Source: Collybia mongolica
Taxonomy: Eukaryota > Basidiomycota > Agaricomycetes > Agaricales > Clitocybaceae
Length of the DNA stretch: 64,000 nt
Assembly: GCA_013420905.1 (NCBI GenBank)
Contig: JAAXNY010000017.1
Span: forward strand, 1 to 64,000
Reading direction: 5' to 3'
Shown here: positions 11,369 to 24,934 of the stretch, piece after piece
Layout of the letters: each line of letters starts with the position of its first letter
How positions within the stretch are numbered: position 1 is the stretch's first letter
Notes under the pieces: model-generated
Databases searched by the model: none
Seen by the model: only the letters and a program-made list of their open reading frames with translations
What the model was told of the DNA's origin: nothing
Position numbers and translations under genes: made by a program

Positions 11369-13891
11369 TCAAAGGGGATTGGTAGTTTGTGGTATGAATG
11401 GATTCGGGCTGATAGCGGGCAGAGGAGGACCAGATTTCGGTGAAAATGGCTTCCCTGCGCGAATGGTGCCTGTACCGTATGAGAGTTTGGGCGCCGGGGC
11501 TCTGAACGGGTGCGCCTCAGTATTGAATACCCCTTCGGAGTAACGCATTAGCGGCGACTGGGTAAGTAACCGACTTTTACTCACACTCATCAAGACTGAT
11601 ATGTTTGGGGTCGTCAAAAGTGAGGTACCTATCACGGAATTTGAGATTTCACTCCCTTCTTAACGAGGGGGGCAAGACGTACAAGTATTTCAAAACCTCT
11701 GCAAACCAGAAACTCTCGGTATCATCGATCTTGTTCGAAGTCGCGCTGTTCACATTATTGATGCCCGCAAAGCCATTGGGAGTAGACAAAAATTGATTGA
11801 AACTATTAACAGCACTGGCCGCACGGTCGAGGTACTTGGTGTTGCCAGTTACGCGATAAGCATAGAAGTTTGACTCGAGGACTTCGGGGCGTAGGATGTA
11901 TGCCGAGGACGTGATGTAATATCCGTGTTGCTGGTAGAACGCAAGCTGGGATGAGGAAGGGGCGTTCCCTCCTGTGAAGTTTCCATCGGAAGAAATGAAG
12001 GCGAACCCCTCCGGGCCGATGCCAGTTCTGGGGAGAATATCTCAGCCATAAACTTTTCTTACTGTGGAAGGACACATACGCGGTGCTAGCATATGTATTC
12101 CAGCATGCATCTACGAGCTGAAGGCCGTAATTGATGATCGTTTGGTTGTTGAGCAGCCTTCCGCCTAGTAATAACTCTGGTAAGAGGTGGCTGAAGGCAT
12201 GTGGGATGCCTTACCAAAGAGCCAATTTCCTCCGTGGAAGCACGCCAGATGTGAGCTTATGTGGCGTATCCTCCTTGAGGAGTCGAAGTCCGCCAGATAG
12301 AGATGGTTCCCGACAGTAGAGTTCTGTGAACAATCAGACAAATGCCGTGTTTAGCACTGATCACGGGGAGATTGTCCTACCCACCCTCAGCAAAAACTTT
12401 ATTGAGGAATCAACGGCTGTGAGCCATGTATCAGCAAAGATCGCCTCGTCGGTGTTGGACAAGCGGGCATATTTGATCAGGTATTCAAAGTAGCTGTCAG
12501 ACCCTCCACCCCACGACTAGCCCAGGGAAACTGTCAGCGACACTGTTTTATCTGAGTGGCGGTATTATACTCACAACGTATCCTCCAACGAAGTTTCCGG
12601 AAGTTGGGTCAATCCCCTGTGCAGCAAGACCTGTGATTTCATTTATAAGGAATATGAGTATACCAATGGCGAAGGTCAAACCTGGGAGTGGTGCGGCCTA
12701 GTGAAAAGAAAATGTAAGACAGCAACTCAAATATATGTGGGATCACATACCAGGTTGGCGATATGTCGAAGGGATTTGACAGCGAGGTTAGTGTAAGTCT
12801 GATTGGAGGTGTGTTTCGTTAATGTCGACCATTCGAGGGAGAGCTATGAGGACAGCTGGGCAATTAATAACAAAGGTACAGTAAGGGAAACGTACTGTTC
12901 CAGCTTCGGCAATATTGGACTGCATTTCGGATGGTCAGGATTCTCACAAAGTATCATATAACATTTTACATACGCTGCTGATAACTGGTGCGTTTCTGGA
13001 AAAGTCGATGAACCCATAAGGCAAATCGTGGTTCTGATATGAGTTTGGGCACACATACTATCACGATCATGGACGGAGACTCACGCCAACCCAGACGAAG
13101 GCCATTTTATCTGCGACCTCTTTCGCTTTCTGGAGGAGAGCAGGGAACTGATTGTTACTGAGTTCATATGCACTCAGGAGCCCTCCAAGATACCGGATAG
13201 TCGTCTCAAAAACGCTAAACGGTTGTTAGAGGATCATTGGAGGTCGGTTGCGACCATACGTACCTGACTGTGTTGTCCGTCTGAGAAACGCTAAAGTCAA
13301 TCTTGCTGGAAAAGTTGACGGCCTCAGCAAACAGATCCTGCAAGCACCATAAATGAATTGAAATTCTTGGGTGGAAAGACTTTTTTCACTTACATCTAAG
13401 CCCATGATGTGCTGAACTTTGTTAGTGGGAAAGATGTCCACTTAAAGGGGCCATTCGCGTACCATTGTAGACATTGCATCGACAATCGTTGCACCTGAAA
13501 TTATGTGAGGGTGATTGGAAGGTGTTTTCAATTTGAACAACATACCCCATCCATTTCGCCCATCTGAGAAACCTGGAGGAGCTTAATCAATACCCCATAC
13601 CCCCGCCGAAATTTCAAGAGCTACCTGCACTCAAAGGAGACAGATCATCGTGTCCAAAGGCGAATTTCCTGATCAGGAACTTGAATTGACTTTGCTTCTA
13701 ATAGAATACGACCAAACAACCGACTTGTATGCTGCATAACTCGTTGTAAAGATCTTTTCGACTGCGTCGCGGTTTGCTGCGGCAGATGTTGGGAGTACCA
13801 AAGACGGGAGCTGAACGACCCCAGCGAGAGCGGTTGGAAATGAGAGGGCCAAAATGGCCGATACGCGCGCGATTCGAGGGGATAAAAGCAT
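11369..13891 (-). CDS. Secreted class I alpha-1,2-mannosidase, GH47 (copy A)
   Basis: This calcium-dependent exo-mannosidase removes alpha-1,2-linked mannose from glycans. The gene is read leftwards and is cut into about ten exons by short introns. A signal peptide (MLLSPRIARVSAILALSFPTALA) is followed by the family blocks in order: FSDGRNGWGATIVDAMSTM, VFETTIRYLGGLLSAYEL (first catalytic Glu), GGGSDSYFEYLIKYARLS (Asp and Glu), TGIGPE, a RPEVLES segment (Glu), ESFWFAEVLKYL, and near the end VFNTEAHPF, where the preceding TFDD-type strand binds calcium. The tail is Pro-rich. Exon joins were checked by motif order and not by a full count. I saw no broken block, so it looks functional. It is a tandem paralogue of the gene at 15160-17705. 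Confidence 0.85.
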
Positions 13892-15159
13892 TATGGTGGA
13901 CGGTCTATGTGCTGGGAAGCCAGGGAAATCGGTAAACTGGAACGGATGTCTCTTATATCGTAGCCCTACGGACCACCGATGCGAGGGTCACCTGGATAAC
14001 TCAACGCGTGCTTCCTCCATCGGGCATAGTGTATGCTTCTCCGGATACTGTCAAAGAAGGTTGGTTATCCCAAGCTTCATCACCAATCTCTCTCATAAAG
14101 GGCGCGCCAGGACTCTCGTCCCACATCCTGTCGTCGCACAGTATGCCACCTCATGAGGTCTTCATTAGCACTGGCTGTTCCAAAAATACCTCAACCAAAG
14201 CATGGAAGTGATCTATAACTGTCTGATTTAGCCGCGGTGGGTCCATTTCGTAAAATTCCACAGGTTAAGCTCCTTCAAGTCTCTGAGGGTGCTACAACAT
14301 CAGTCTTGCATTTACAGAGCACTACACATGACTTGCACATACTTTCTCATTAACATATATGTTCCCACTTCGTCACATGCATGGGGTGCTCGTGATTGAT
14401 GGGAAAAGAACAACGCATGGTTCAATGAACCTCAAGGACCCTATGCGGAAATAACGCTGTCATACATGCCGGATACAACACGTTTGGGTTCGAGAGTTCT
14501 GCAATGTATCAAATATATGCTGATGTGAGGTGCCTTTGTCTGGGAGGATATCGAAGTCATTGAAGAACGAGTGTGAAAGCTGTCCATGTGTGGGTAGAAT
14601 AGGTCTCGTAAGCCTGTATTCCCGCAGGTCAGGATGGCATACTTGGGTCCCATCGTTTGCCCCGATCCTTCTTTTGACGCCTCAAGGCAAGCATACACAT
14701 ACAAGAAAGAAGCCATTCGGAGAATCACCGTAGCGATATATGCCTGCTAGTCGATTGTCGAGAGGAATCCTTGGATTTGATGCATGATCGAAATCCGTGT
14801 GATGACGTGGATATCTGACGGCCGACAACCCTCAACAAAGCCATGGCCAGGGTTCAGAGGAAGAGCTTAGAAAAGCCGATCGTGACATCTTCTATGTATG
14901 TCTTCAACGATGATCGGGGGAGAGTCCAAGAGTCTGCCGGATTATAAGCGGTCCGGCTGAGCCTGAGCTACCCAAATTCTTCCCAGGCCTCAAAAAAGGC
15001 CCGTTCTATGCTCAAACAGAATCATCAGTTGTACAAAGGCATTTATTACGCATCCATGTTAGAGAACGAGTGTGTTACAGGGAAAGAACGTGGTATTTAA
15101 GCGACCGTGGTATAGGGTAAAAACTTAAAGAATGTGGTTTAGCTAGGTGCTGACTGTGT
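13892..15159. other. Spacer between the two GH47 genes
   Basis: 1.27 kb without a gene I can support. It holds the promoter of GH47 copy A and the 3' end region of copy B. A minus ORF at 14728-14441 (95 aa) has no motif. The spacer may have mutated from duplicated DNA, but I see no clear GH47 remnant in it. Confidence 0.45.
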
Positions 15160-17705
15160 TCAACGGTGATGAAGCCTTCTCTTCCCTTTCAAGCCCTGGA
15201 AGGGCTTGTGCATAGCGGGTATCGAGCTTACAGATGGAAGTGGGCCCTCAGAAGCTTTGAACGGGGCGTGCGGTTGAGTCTGGGTTACGGCTTCTTTGCT
15301 GCCATAGCTGGTTTTCGGAGGTGGTAGCTTGAATGGGTGGGCTTCGGTGTTGAACACATCTGAGATGTGAACATTAACATTTAGTAAGCGATGAGAAATG
15401 CTTGACTCACAGTCATCAAGGCTGATATGAGTAGGATCGTCGAAAGTGAGGTACCTGTAGGAAAAACCATGAGCCGACACGAGTCTGAATCCGACGGATT
15501 GCGTACAAGTATTTCAAGACCTCAGCAAACCAAAAGCTCTCCATATCATCAATCTTTGGGGAGTGTATATTGTTGACGTCTTCAATCCCCGCGAAGGCAT
15601 CCTTGATGCTTAGATATTGGTTAAAGCTACGGACGGCACTGGCAGCGCGTTCCAGATATTTACGATCTCCGGTGACGCGCCATGCATAGAAATTGGACTC
15701 AAGCACCTCGGGACGGAAGATATAATCCGCTGCGGTGATATAGAACCCGTGTTCCTGATTGAAAGCGACCTGCTCCGGACTAGGCGGTGTTCCCCCAGTG
15801 AAGGCCCCGTCGGACGATGTGTAGGCGAAAACTTCGGGGCCGATACCGGTTCTGGATAAGTTTTTAATGAATTTTGTTCCCGGGAGAACGGTAAGAGCGA
15901 CATACGCAGTACTTGCGTAAGTGTTCCAACATGCATCTACCAATTCCAAACCGATATCGATAATTGTTTGGTTATTCAGTAAACGACCACCTGTTCCCTG
16001 TGATCAGCAGTTGATGTGGCCAATAGCGTGGCTATTTACCAAATAACCAGTTTCCACCATGGAAACACGCCAAATGAGATCCAACGTGCCGAATGGTACC
16101 GCTTGAGTCATAATCTGCCAGATATGCGTGATTTCCGGTCGTCGATCTCTGGTGCAAGCGCGTTAATATTGTTAAAGCGAGAATCCATGAACTCCAACCT
16201 TAAGCAAGGTCCTGATCGAGGAATCCACAGCAGTCCTCCAGGTGTCCGCAAAAACCTCATCATCAGAATTGCTTAAGCGGGCGTACTTGATCAAGTACTC
16301 AAAGTAACTATCAGATCCCCCTCCCCAGGTCTTGTTGCACAAATCAGGAATATTCATTGATATTTGTAAGAGGCAATTACCACATATCCACCAACAGGTT
16401 GACCAGTCGAGGGGTCGATTCCTTGTGCGGGGAGAGCTAGAAACGGGAATTGTTAGTGGGGAGATAGATGATAAAATAAAGGCAATTTACCAGGTAGCGG
16501 TGCTTTCTAACCGGTAATGTTTGTCAGGGAAAATGCCACATAACAGATGTTCAACACTACCTGGGAGATAATATGGCGCATAGACTTTTCTGCAAGCTCT
16601 CTGTACGTATCGTTGGCTGCATACTTTGATAAGGTAGCCCACTCTAATATCAGCTATAGGTAACGGTCAGACCAATCTTCACGTCAGGCAATGTTCAGCC
16701 TACCGTGCCAGCTTCTGCAATATTAGACTTTTAGTAACTAAGGTCAGTTTTTCTGCGAGAGCCCAAATGATCTTTGGTTCGCACCGTGGTACGGGAAGGA
16801 GTGTTGGTTGAAAAATCAATATGGCCATATGGGACGGCGTTACCCTATTGCATAATTAGTATGTGCTAATATAGTATACCCTTAACCATACTTACACCAG
16901 TCCAAGCAAAGGCCATCTTATCGGCAACTTGTTTGGCCTTGCTCAACAAATTAGGGTATTTTCGGTCGCTAAGCTCGTACGCGCTCAAGAGGCCACCAAG
17001 ATATCGGATCGTTGTCTCGAAGATACTTGAAGGGAAGTACGATGAGGGTGGGATGTAATGGCGAAAGCTCTACCCTTTACCTTACGGTGTCGGAAGTTCG
17101 TGACTTGCTGAAATCAATTTTGGACGCGAAGTCTACGGCTTCCACAAACAGGTCCTATCCATCAAGTCAGTGACAGGCTATGGAAGCCATGGGCACATTG
17201 TTAGGAGACTGACATTCAAACCCATGATGTGCTTAAAGATGTCAAGGATATCATCACTTGCGCCGCCTCGTTTGCTGACGGATACATACCATGGTAGTCA
17301 TAGCGTCAACAATCGTTGCACCTACAAACACCAATTCAGAACCTGGAAAGATTGGCACGAAATAAACATACCCCAGCCGTTACGACCATCCGAAAACCCT
17401 TATAACGCGTCAATCCCGTATTACAACGCCAGGGGGCACACATATATACATACCTTGGCTAATTGGCTGCAGGTTGTCGTGCCCAAATGCGTGATCTCTT
17501 CTCTTATAATTAGCATTGGTCGAATTTTGATGCGAGCCATTACTCACTTGTATGCCTGATAGCTTGCAGTAAAAATCTTCACAACAGCATCGCGGTCTGC
17601 CTGATACTCGTTCGGGAGAGCAAGACCAGGTTTCTGGACAACACCTCCAAATACTAGAGGAAAGGAAAGGAGGATTCCAACGGAAAAAGATCTCAACGAG
17701 ACCAT
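15160..17705 (-). CDS. Secreted class I alpha-1,2-mannosidase, GH47 (copy B)
   Basis: This gene has the same architecture and orientation as the neighbouring copy at 11369-13891. The start gives a signal peptide (MVSLRSFSVGILLSFPLVFG), then VVQKPGLALPNEYQADRD. The catalytic blocks are all present: VFETTIRYLGGLLSAYEL near 17020, GGGSDSYFEYLIKYARLS near 16310, TGIGPEVFAYTSSDGAFTGG, YIFRPEVLESNFYAWRVTGD and DDMESFWFAEVLKYLY. It ends with TFDDPTHISLDD, VFNTEAHPF and a basic tail (KGKRRLHHR). About ten exons with short introns. The proteins differ at many positions while exon layout is shared, which points to an older tandem duplication. The enzyme is secreted or in the secretory pathway; the substrate is alpha-1,2-mannose on glycoproteins or fungal wall glycans. 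Confidence 0.86.
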
Positions 17706-17889
17706 TCCGTGATATTAGAGTAGGGAGATAGTTTGTGGGGGGAAGAAAGAGAGAGGACGCTGTCATGTTTAGCGACTTTAATGAATTTTTGAGAGGCCAA
17801 AAAAACGTCAACAATTTAGGAAGAGAATAGTCCATTTCGGGTTAGTGAGTTAGCGATCGAGACAGGTGCCATGCTTGTCATGCACTAAT

Positions 17890-18800
17890 TTAGGCTTCAA
17901 TAACCCGAACCGAAGTGTGCTCTTCCATGTCCATCTACAGCGCGTTTTCTGCGGAAAAGATGAATATAGAATCAATTTACATGTTGTGGAAGGGCACAAG
18001 CTTGTCGCTGAGGCATGCATGTAGTGAAGCGAACAAAGCCAGAACCCGTAAGGAAAGCCCAATGCTAACAAACAGTCTATGTCAATGATGAGTGCTGAGC
18101 CCCAATCCAGAGGGCTCTGACAAAAGAAGCCTTTGTTGCATATGCGTTCGGTATTATGTCGTTCGACGTGTTAGTACCCGCTTGTAGTATAGTATAACTC
18201 CCGTGGCGTTGAAGTGGGAGCGCATGCTATCAAAGTCGTAGGTTTGACGCTCTCAATGCCGCCTTCCTTGACCTTCTCTGGTAAGCTCATCCTAATACAT
18301 GTTGTTTTCACACCTCTTGGAAGGGCTTCGGTTTCTTGTTGTAAATTCTGCTTGCAGCCGTAGTTCTTCGGGGCCTTTAATTTGATCGCGGGTGGTTCGG
18401 TTCCAAAAAATTATGTGTGCTGTGCCATATACCAAAAGGTATGAGGCCAACATATTCTTGGCCGTTGTTTCAGTGGCCAGAGTCATTTCCATGTCGTCAT
18501 GACGATGTGGGTAGCCAACCTGTACACACGAGTGAACCCCCACGGCCAAAGAACACGCACCATACACAAACAACACTTCCTGTACCGAAAGAGTACCGAA
18601 AGAGATAAATACTGAAAACCCTCCCGAACCCGGTCAATCCCACGGAAAATCCGACAGCCATTGTAGAATAAAATATCAGATTGGTGAGTATAGTAAACGT
18701 CGTACTACTAAAGTTAGCTACCATAGTATACGTTAGTAAGTACCACTGCTAGGATGTAAGGTAAGACGCACCAAGCGTAAGAGGTGCATTCAATTCTACC
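17890..18800 (-). pseudogene. Truncated copy of the F-box gene at 29.5-32.1 kb
   Basis: The DNA from about 17.89 to 18.56 kb aligns with 29.27-29.96 kb, the 3' end of the F-box gene. The protein trace HRHDDMEMTLATETTAKNMLASYLLVYGTA matches the parent's HRHDDMEMILVSETAAQDMLASYPFVFDTA. At about 18.6 kb the match jumps straight to parent DNA at about 31.16 kb (the CCTCCCGAA...CAATCCCACGGAAAAT block), so some 1.2 kb encoding the central domain is gone. The F-box exon is also missing. Frames are broken, so it is a dead duplicate in direct orientation to its parent. Confidence 0.75.
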
Positions 18801-21589
18801 AACGGCACTGCTTCATATGTGCACACAAAATCATGTAAGACTCACTTAGCGAATTTGGTCGCGACACTCATTTTTATAAACGAAGCATATCGTTCAGTCA
18901 ACACTGTGTCTGAGGGAGATCGTTGCAGGACCAAGGGTGACTGTCGACGACAATAGTACAGGATTGGTATTCCATTGCTGGGCAAGCAACTCCCAAGAGG
19001 CGAGGAGATTCTAGGTGGGGGAAAAGGCCTGGTCCCAGCGCGTTAGATTGACATTAGTAATGTCTGCGAGTGTGTAAACAATGATCAAGTACTATTGTGG
19101 TTGGAAGCATACCTCGACGTGGAAGCCTTCATGCTCCAGGGTCATGACCAGTGTTCACGCGATGTTTCTGGTGAGCACCCGTTTTCTGCTTTGGAGTCCA
19201 TCGTAGAGTTGGAAAAGACGTGTACGATTACGGAAGCCCATTATCGGTTCGAGGGTTGGCCAGTCTTCGTTTGCTTCTGAGACCTCCGAATGGTTGAAGG
19301 GGTCAGTGGAAGGTTAGCCGAGATAACTACAGTGGCATGGGAGACATACAGGACAGTGATCAGGATCGTCGACATGGGAGGCCAAAACCGCACCGTAGCT
19401 TCGATAATAGAAGGTGACGATGACCCGTGATATGCGTGATTTACCTCAAAGATGTTTCGGTTCAACTTGATCCTCCTCCAATGGACTCCAAGATGAGCAT
19501 GTCAAAAAAAATATGGCAAGAGGCGAAAGTCGATGGGTTTCTGGTAGAGCATTTCCTGAGGAATTATCTTGAGTGAACTGGCCCACGCAGAGCATAACGT
19601 CTTCCACTCCCCGACAGTTGGAATGTGCTCTTAGGTCGGTAACAACGAGACAGGAAAGGCACTAAATGGGGGTGTAAACGACAACAGGATAGAAGCAAAA
19701 GTGGGTTTTTGAGCACATTCACTCCGTCATTGGTCACGAGAGATCATAGATGACGGCACGAAGGGAAGAACTTGAAACATGAAGATGTTGAGTAATTTCT
19801 GTGAAAAGGAGATGATGTTGAGTGACCGTTAGATCCGCTCAGATCCCGCCACACTAATCATGAACAGTACTCACTCACACCACACTCAAGCTCACCGATA
19901 GGCGATCGTGTACTCTGTAGTAACCTCTCTGAAGCAAATGTTCTGTTTGTTCCAGCCCTCGGCCATTGCGAATGGGACACGCTGGCGATAGGGATGGATT
20001 TGCCGCTGTCAGTTGGTCTTCGCGTGGACTGCACACAAATCGCGCAGAACCGCATAATCGATTTGCGCTGCGCAAATTGCGCAGTTTGTTCAATTTATGT
20101 GCCATGACAGTGATCAACACACAGCGGAGTCAATTCTTCTCAACGCCTTTAGCATCGGCAAGAATGACCCTGGGTTTTCTAAGCACCTTTCACACATGCT
20201 TCCCTTCATGGTCCACTGAAGTCATGCATACCACTCATCTCATGTCAAATTGGCTGTCCTAACTTTAGTGCTACCGCATATCATAATACCTAACGTAGGT
20301 ACCTGATGTAAGTGGCCATCTGGAACTTCAACGTTCAATGATCATACCCTAATCTCCTTACCCTAGACCCTCTAGCCTCAAAATATCGCACCCCCCAAAC
20401 GTCGAGCTTATTCTATCCATATTTCAGGGGTTTCGGGACCGTTCCACACAGGTTGCTTATCGAAAAACCCTATTTCTCTCGGTGATGTGGTTTAGTGGTG
20501 CCGTCAGACTTGCGCCTGCATCGGGGTCAAATTATACACACCACACTTTGGGACATTAGTCCACATCCAATTATGATCACAACGGAAGACGATCTCAGGA
20601 CTCTGAGGCCGACCTAAACACTACTGGGTGAACGTGTGTCATCTCGCTAGTAGCGTGTATGGCACGAGCGACCAATGTCGGTTGATCACTGGCTATGGTC
20701 GCCGAAGTGGCTCACACTGGGGTTTTTGAGACTTTGTAGGAGGTAGAAGCTAGAGTGCATCATGGGTGTACGTCGTGAGCGCGAGTGTTATATATTTTCA
20801 GAGACTCGCATAGTTTAATGGGGCATTTGCGATGGCGAGTGTCAAGGTCTCATGGAGTGATTGGCAGAGTCGCGTTTGGGTGCCTCGACCCTGGCCTGTA
20901 ACAGATCACAGAACCCGTTCCCCTTTAGCTTGTATACTTTGGTGAGTCCTTCTAGGAACCCCTACATCTGGATGCTCAACGGAACCATCCACTATTACAG
21001 ACACTTACATTCTTCAATATATCATAATTCCTGGTATGTTCATATCGTAGATCCAAAGCACCAGAGTATCATCGTGCATGGTGAGTGGTTTATCTGTCCT
21101 TTGGGCAAAGACATAGATCAACTCGAGTATTACAACTCCAGTGACTATTTTACTCGGGTTCGCTGCAACCAACGACTCAAACGAACCTACCAATATCGTC
21201 ATCCAAGAGTGCGTACGTCGCGCACTTGCCTCAGTCATAGACTTAGGAACAGGTTTGGAATGGTGCCAGCTCTGGGGAAAAGACGTTTCGGCGTGGTTTT
21301 ATCGGACTTCTGACCATGCTATTGTCGGCGGCTCCTGCAATTGAATCTGCTTGGGGCATTGTGACGGGGGCATTTCTTCCTGTCATGGGCCACGGTGCAC
21401 GGCCCCACAAATCAGCATTTTCTTTCGTCAGTGCAGAAGTTTAGGCAGCTTTATTTTCATACCCCAGCTCTTTCCCGGCCAAAGGGTGCTGACATATTTA
21501 TCCACAGTCGAGTGAAAGACACGGCTTCCGTGAACGCCCGGAGATACAAACATTCCCGACAAATCATAGCCGTTGGTCTTGTACATCGT
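18801..21589. other. Long gene-free stretch
   Basis: About 2.8 kb with many short open frames on both strands but no frame I can tie to a family. The plus frame 21141-21344 (MTILLGFAATNDSNEPTNIV) is the most protein-like and may be an exon of something unrecognised. Otherwise I see nothing. Confidence 0.4.
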
Positions 21590-23840
21590 AAAGGGTGCTT
21601 CTCATGTGGGCTCTTCAAAAGCATTTCTTATACCTGGACCGCTTTTCCGACGCTCGTGACCCCTTCGCCAATCGTAGTTGCCGTGATGGCCGCAATCATC
21701 ACAATGATTGCTGTTACTGCTACCACGGCTACTACCACTCACGATTGATGGTGGTACGACAATAATATAATATGACCGGATATTGGATGATGAAGTGGGT
21801 CGTGTAATGTTAGACATCGCTCATCCCAAATAGGATGTGTCATGAATGGCAGTTGTGGCTCCTGCACCACTGGCGCCGAGGGCGGCCTTGGTATCGGTCC
21901 AGGTAGACAAGGGAACCATCGAGTGGCACAGATGACCTCATGATCGACTGAATGTGTAAAAAATGGCACACGCCGATTGTCCTTCATATTCATAATACAA
22001 GTACAAAAATCTTTCACGGACTGTTCCTTACTGGCATACAGGGAATGATCATTGGGAGTTTAGGCGCTGTTGTCACCGAAAGAACCACTTCCAGACTGGA
22101 GCGTATAGACGGAAAGCGTTTCAAGGCGACCTGAAGCAAGGAGTGAGTGGAAGCATCAACCCTAACAGGAATAACGTACGATTGTTGCCTGTGGTTCCCG
22201 CAAAGGCAACCATCGATCCAAGAGACATAAAGCCTTTGACATTGGAGGCAGAATATTCAGGGAAGGGCCCTGCAAAGGTTGAGCAATCAGATGGAAATAC
22301 CCAACAATACAAGGGGCTTCAACAGACCGTAGGGGGTAAGAGTGCCATTGCTCTCCTTGTAAATAAGGAATCCGAGACGCCTGAGCGTGGGCTGGTCGGA
22401 ATCATTTTCCTGCGATCCGAAGATACCAACGAAAAATTCGTCGTCTGCAATGCACACCATGAGTCAGACGATAAAATCGAAAGCTAAGAGGAACTACAGA
22501 CCTCCGACTGTGACAGTCTTCCTATCGCCAGTGGTTTCTCCGCGCATTGATTTCTTGTCCCCACTGTTCTTTGTCCTGTACGTGGTTTCAATTCCGTTGA
22601 TCACGTTCTTGCCGACCCAGATGGAGACACTGAGGATCTTGGTGATGTTCTCGTAGGCAGGCCAGCCTCCACCTAAGTCAAACAAGGCCGATTAATTTTA
22701 GATACCCTATGCACTAAGTGATAGAAGGGCATACAGTCGACATTGTCGTCCCAAGCATTCGGGGCAGTAGAATAGCCGACGGCCTGTGAAACAACGAGAG
22801 CAGGAAGCATTGTGAAGTTATGTGTTAAAAGAGCTGAGTGGTAGAGCTAAGTGGTAGAGCTGAGAGATGTAGAAACAGGTGGATGGACCGTCCTTATATC
22901 CTCGAAAGCCATGTATTTGACACTGTTGGGTAAAATTGTAGGAATTCTTGTTAGAGAATGCTGTTTTTGTGTTTTCGGCCTCCAGCGGCGCGTAAATGAG
23001 GATCCAATACCTGACAAACAACAATCTACACATGGCAAATTGGGGATGGAGTCCCACCATCTTTTTCTTTTTTTTTTGTTTATGAAGATTTGATATTACG
23101 AAGAGACGCCTTGAAACTGAATCGAGCGCAAGAGCCACAGTTGAGCCGTTTATCTTGGAGACATGACTGGTCCCGGCGAAGGAGAAGATACAATGAAGTG
23201 AATGTCAGATCTTGTATAATTACCCATTAGGAGAGGTAATATAACTGGATTGAGGAGAATCGCATATCCTCCGAAAATAAAACCTGGCAGTGAGGGTGAG
23301 ATTGAGACTATTTTGTTTTTGCTTCCTCGTTTCCGGTGATACCAACATGGCGAGCGAACAAGGGAGCCAGATTACGGCGTCCATGAGGGACATCAGGGCT
23401 GGAGATAATACAATGAGGTGCCCATGACACGGGGAGTGGGCAAATTTTACCTTCTACTTAGGGAAGACAGGCACTTGTTTGACACCGACAGAATGGAAGG
23501 TGAGTACTTGAGTACTTACCAAAATAATCGATCAATGACTGGTCCAACACCGGCTGTATAGGAGGAGCTGAATGCCAGCACAGGTAAGGAACTGAGAAAA
23601 TAAACACTTTGCGACGTGATCGGTTCAAGCCTTCCAATTGGCCAATCCACTCAATCCCGGTAACACCAAATTTCGCGGTCATCGTTATCAGATTTCTCAG
23701 CGTCAACGGCTTGGAGCCGCCTTATGTGTAGGGGAACAGACGCCCAAGATATGTTGTTGTCTGACGCACTTTCCTTATGCCCGAGCGCTTTATTTGACCA
23801 TGTGATACAATTACTTGGGCGCCCTGTGTTCAAATCCGTC
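21590..23840 (+). repeat. Left arm of the 2.25-kb inverted repeat
   Basis: This arm matches 26840-29110 in reverse complement. The core (22.0-23.7 kb), with the jacalin-like gene and about 0.9 kb upstream of it, looks almost identical. Outer parts (21.6-22.0 and 23.7-23.84 kb) diverge and carry small indels, including about 35 bp present only here near 23.74 kb. Confidence 0.88.
22060..22810 (-). CDS. Jacalin-like lectin domain protein (left inverted copy)
   Basis: This is a carbohydrate-binding beta-prism protein of about 174 aa in five exons, the mirror of the gene at 27874-28625. Motifs in order: an N-terminus MLPALVVSQAVGYSTAPNAW, the GGGWPA-type start of the jacalin fold, ILSVSIWVGKNVINGIETTY (the 'I..I.VR.G..ID.I...Y' strand pair), the DDEFFVGIFGSQ and LRRLGFLIYK strands, FMSLGSMVAFAGTTGNN (the 'GF.G.SG' loop), and LETLSVYTLQSGSGSFG. 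It differs from the right copy at only a few residues, for instance TPYGPFPEYSA against TPHGPFPESSA. No clear signal peptide. Sugar specificity unknown; fungal jacalin-like proteins are often linked to cell-wall binding or defence, which is inference here. Confidence 0.8.
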
Positions 23841-24934
23841 CTTTGTTGAAAAATGTCTATAAAATGTCCATGCTCTCTTAATCTCAGGTCTACAACAACT
23901 TTCAGGCCGTTTGTTGGCCGTTTCCTCGAAGACTTCTGTGGTGTTGCCTTATTTAGGAGTTCCCTGGTTTCATTTTGATGGGAGTGAGTTAGACAACTAT
24001 AGACTCTGAATATTATGACATCTTGCCAGAGGGGCACATGAAGAATAGCCAGATTGTGGAGACTTCAAGTTTGACATGTCGACAAGCTTGACAGGCGCCA
24101 CCGATCAAATCCAAACTTGACCCCAACTCCATGTTTTTGGACGGTTGAGTAGTGGCCAAAAAAACCAACTATCTGCTATACCTGTGTCGTTGTAGACGCG
24201 TCGTGGGCTACCAATATTCCGGCCATACCAAGGCATGTACTACCACGAGAAAGTTACAGATAGATCATATTAATCAAGACTAGTTATTGGACACAGATCG
24301 AGTGGATGGATTTAAGTTTGTAGTAAAATCAAGGATGATGTTCACACTAAATGTCCACATCATGAGTGACCTCAAGTGGGAGTCATTGAGTGAGAGGGAG
24401 ACTCCTTTTTCACATATGTACGTTACTGTTTCGAGAAGAGAAGAGACTCGGAAGGTGAATTCACCGACTACAGTTCTGTGGACAACAACGATGTTATGTG
24501 ATATCAAGCGCTAATTTCTTTGCTTGCTATCCCAAAATTTAGAATAATAGCTCCCATCCGTAAAAAATATCACGCAGGTGGAGTGTGAGCTCCAATACTC
24601 AAAAATACATTAACGCCCTGTAAACCGAATATCAATTGCAAGCCTGCGCGCCCATGACCTGCTGCTGTACTTGAGAAGAACAATAAGGCCTTCGTGAGTC
24701 TGACTATAGCCTGTGAGAAAATACCATCTGTCGCTCAGCAACACACTTCGTTCGAATTAGTATGAACCTATGAACCACTGTCTCTCATCAATCACCCAAC
24801 AAAAATCCCTTGTGAAGCATCTTCATTCTGCATTAGCCTATACTTGCCCCGCTTCACTTCTGAAGGACGTTGTTGAACTTACACAGCTCAAATAAATTTC
24901 TTTGGTTGTTTTACTACCACGGTGACATGCCATA
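23841..24934. other. Loop of the inverted repeat, left part
   Basis: No gene seen between the left arm and the middle jacalin-like gene. The overlapping frames at 24280-24514 on the two strands have no motif. The right half is the 3' flank of the gene ending at 24935. Confidence 0.45.

Noticed and set aside
22818..23138. 106-aa frame repeated exactly at 27546-27866
   Set aside because: Lies in the shared upstream DNA of the two jacalin genes. Identity reflects the inverted repeat; no start context or domain supports a gene.
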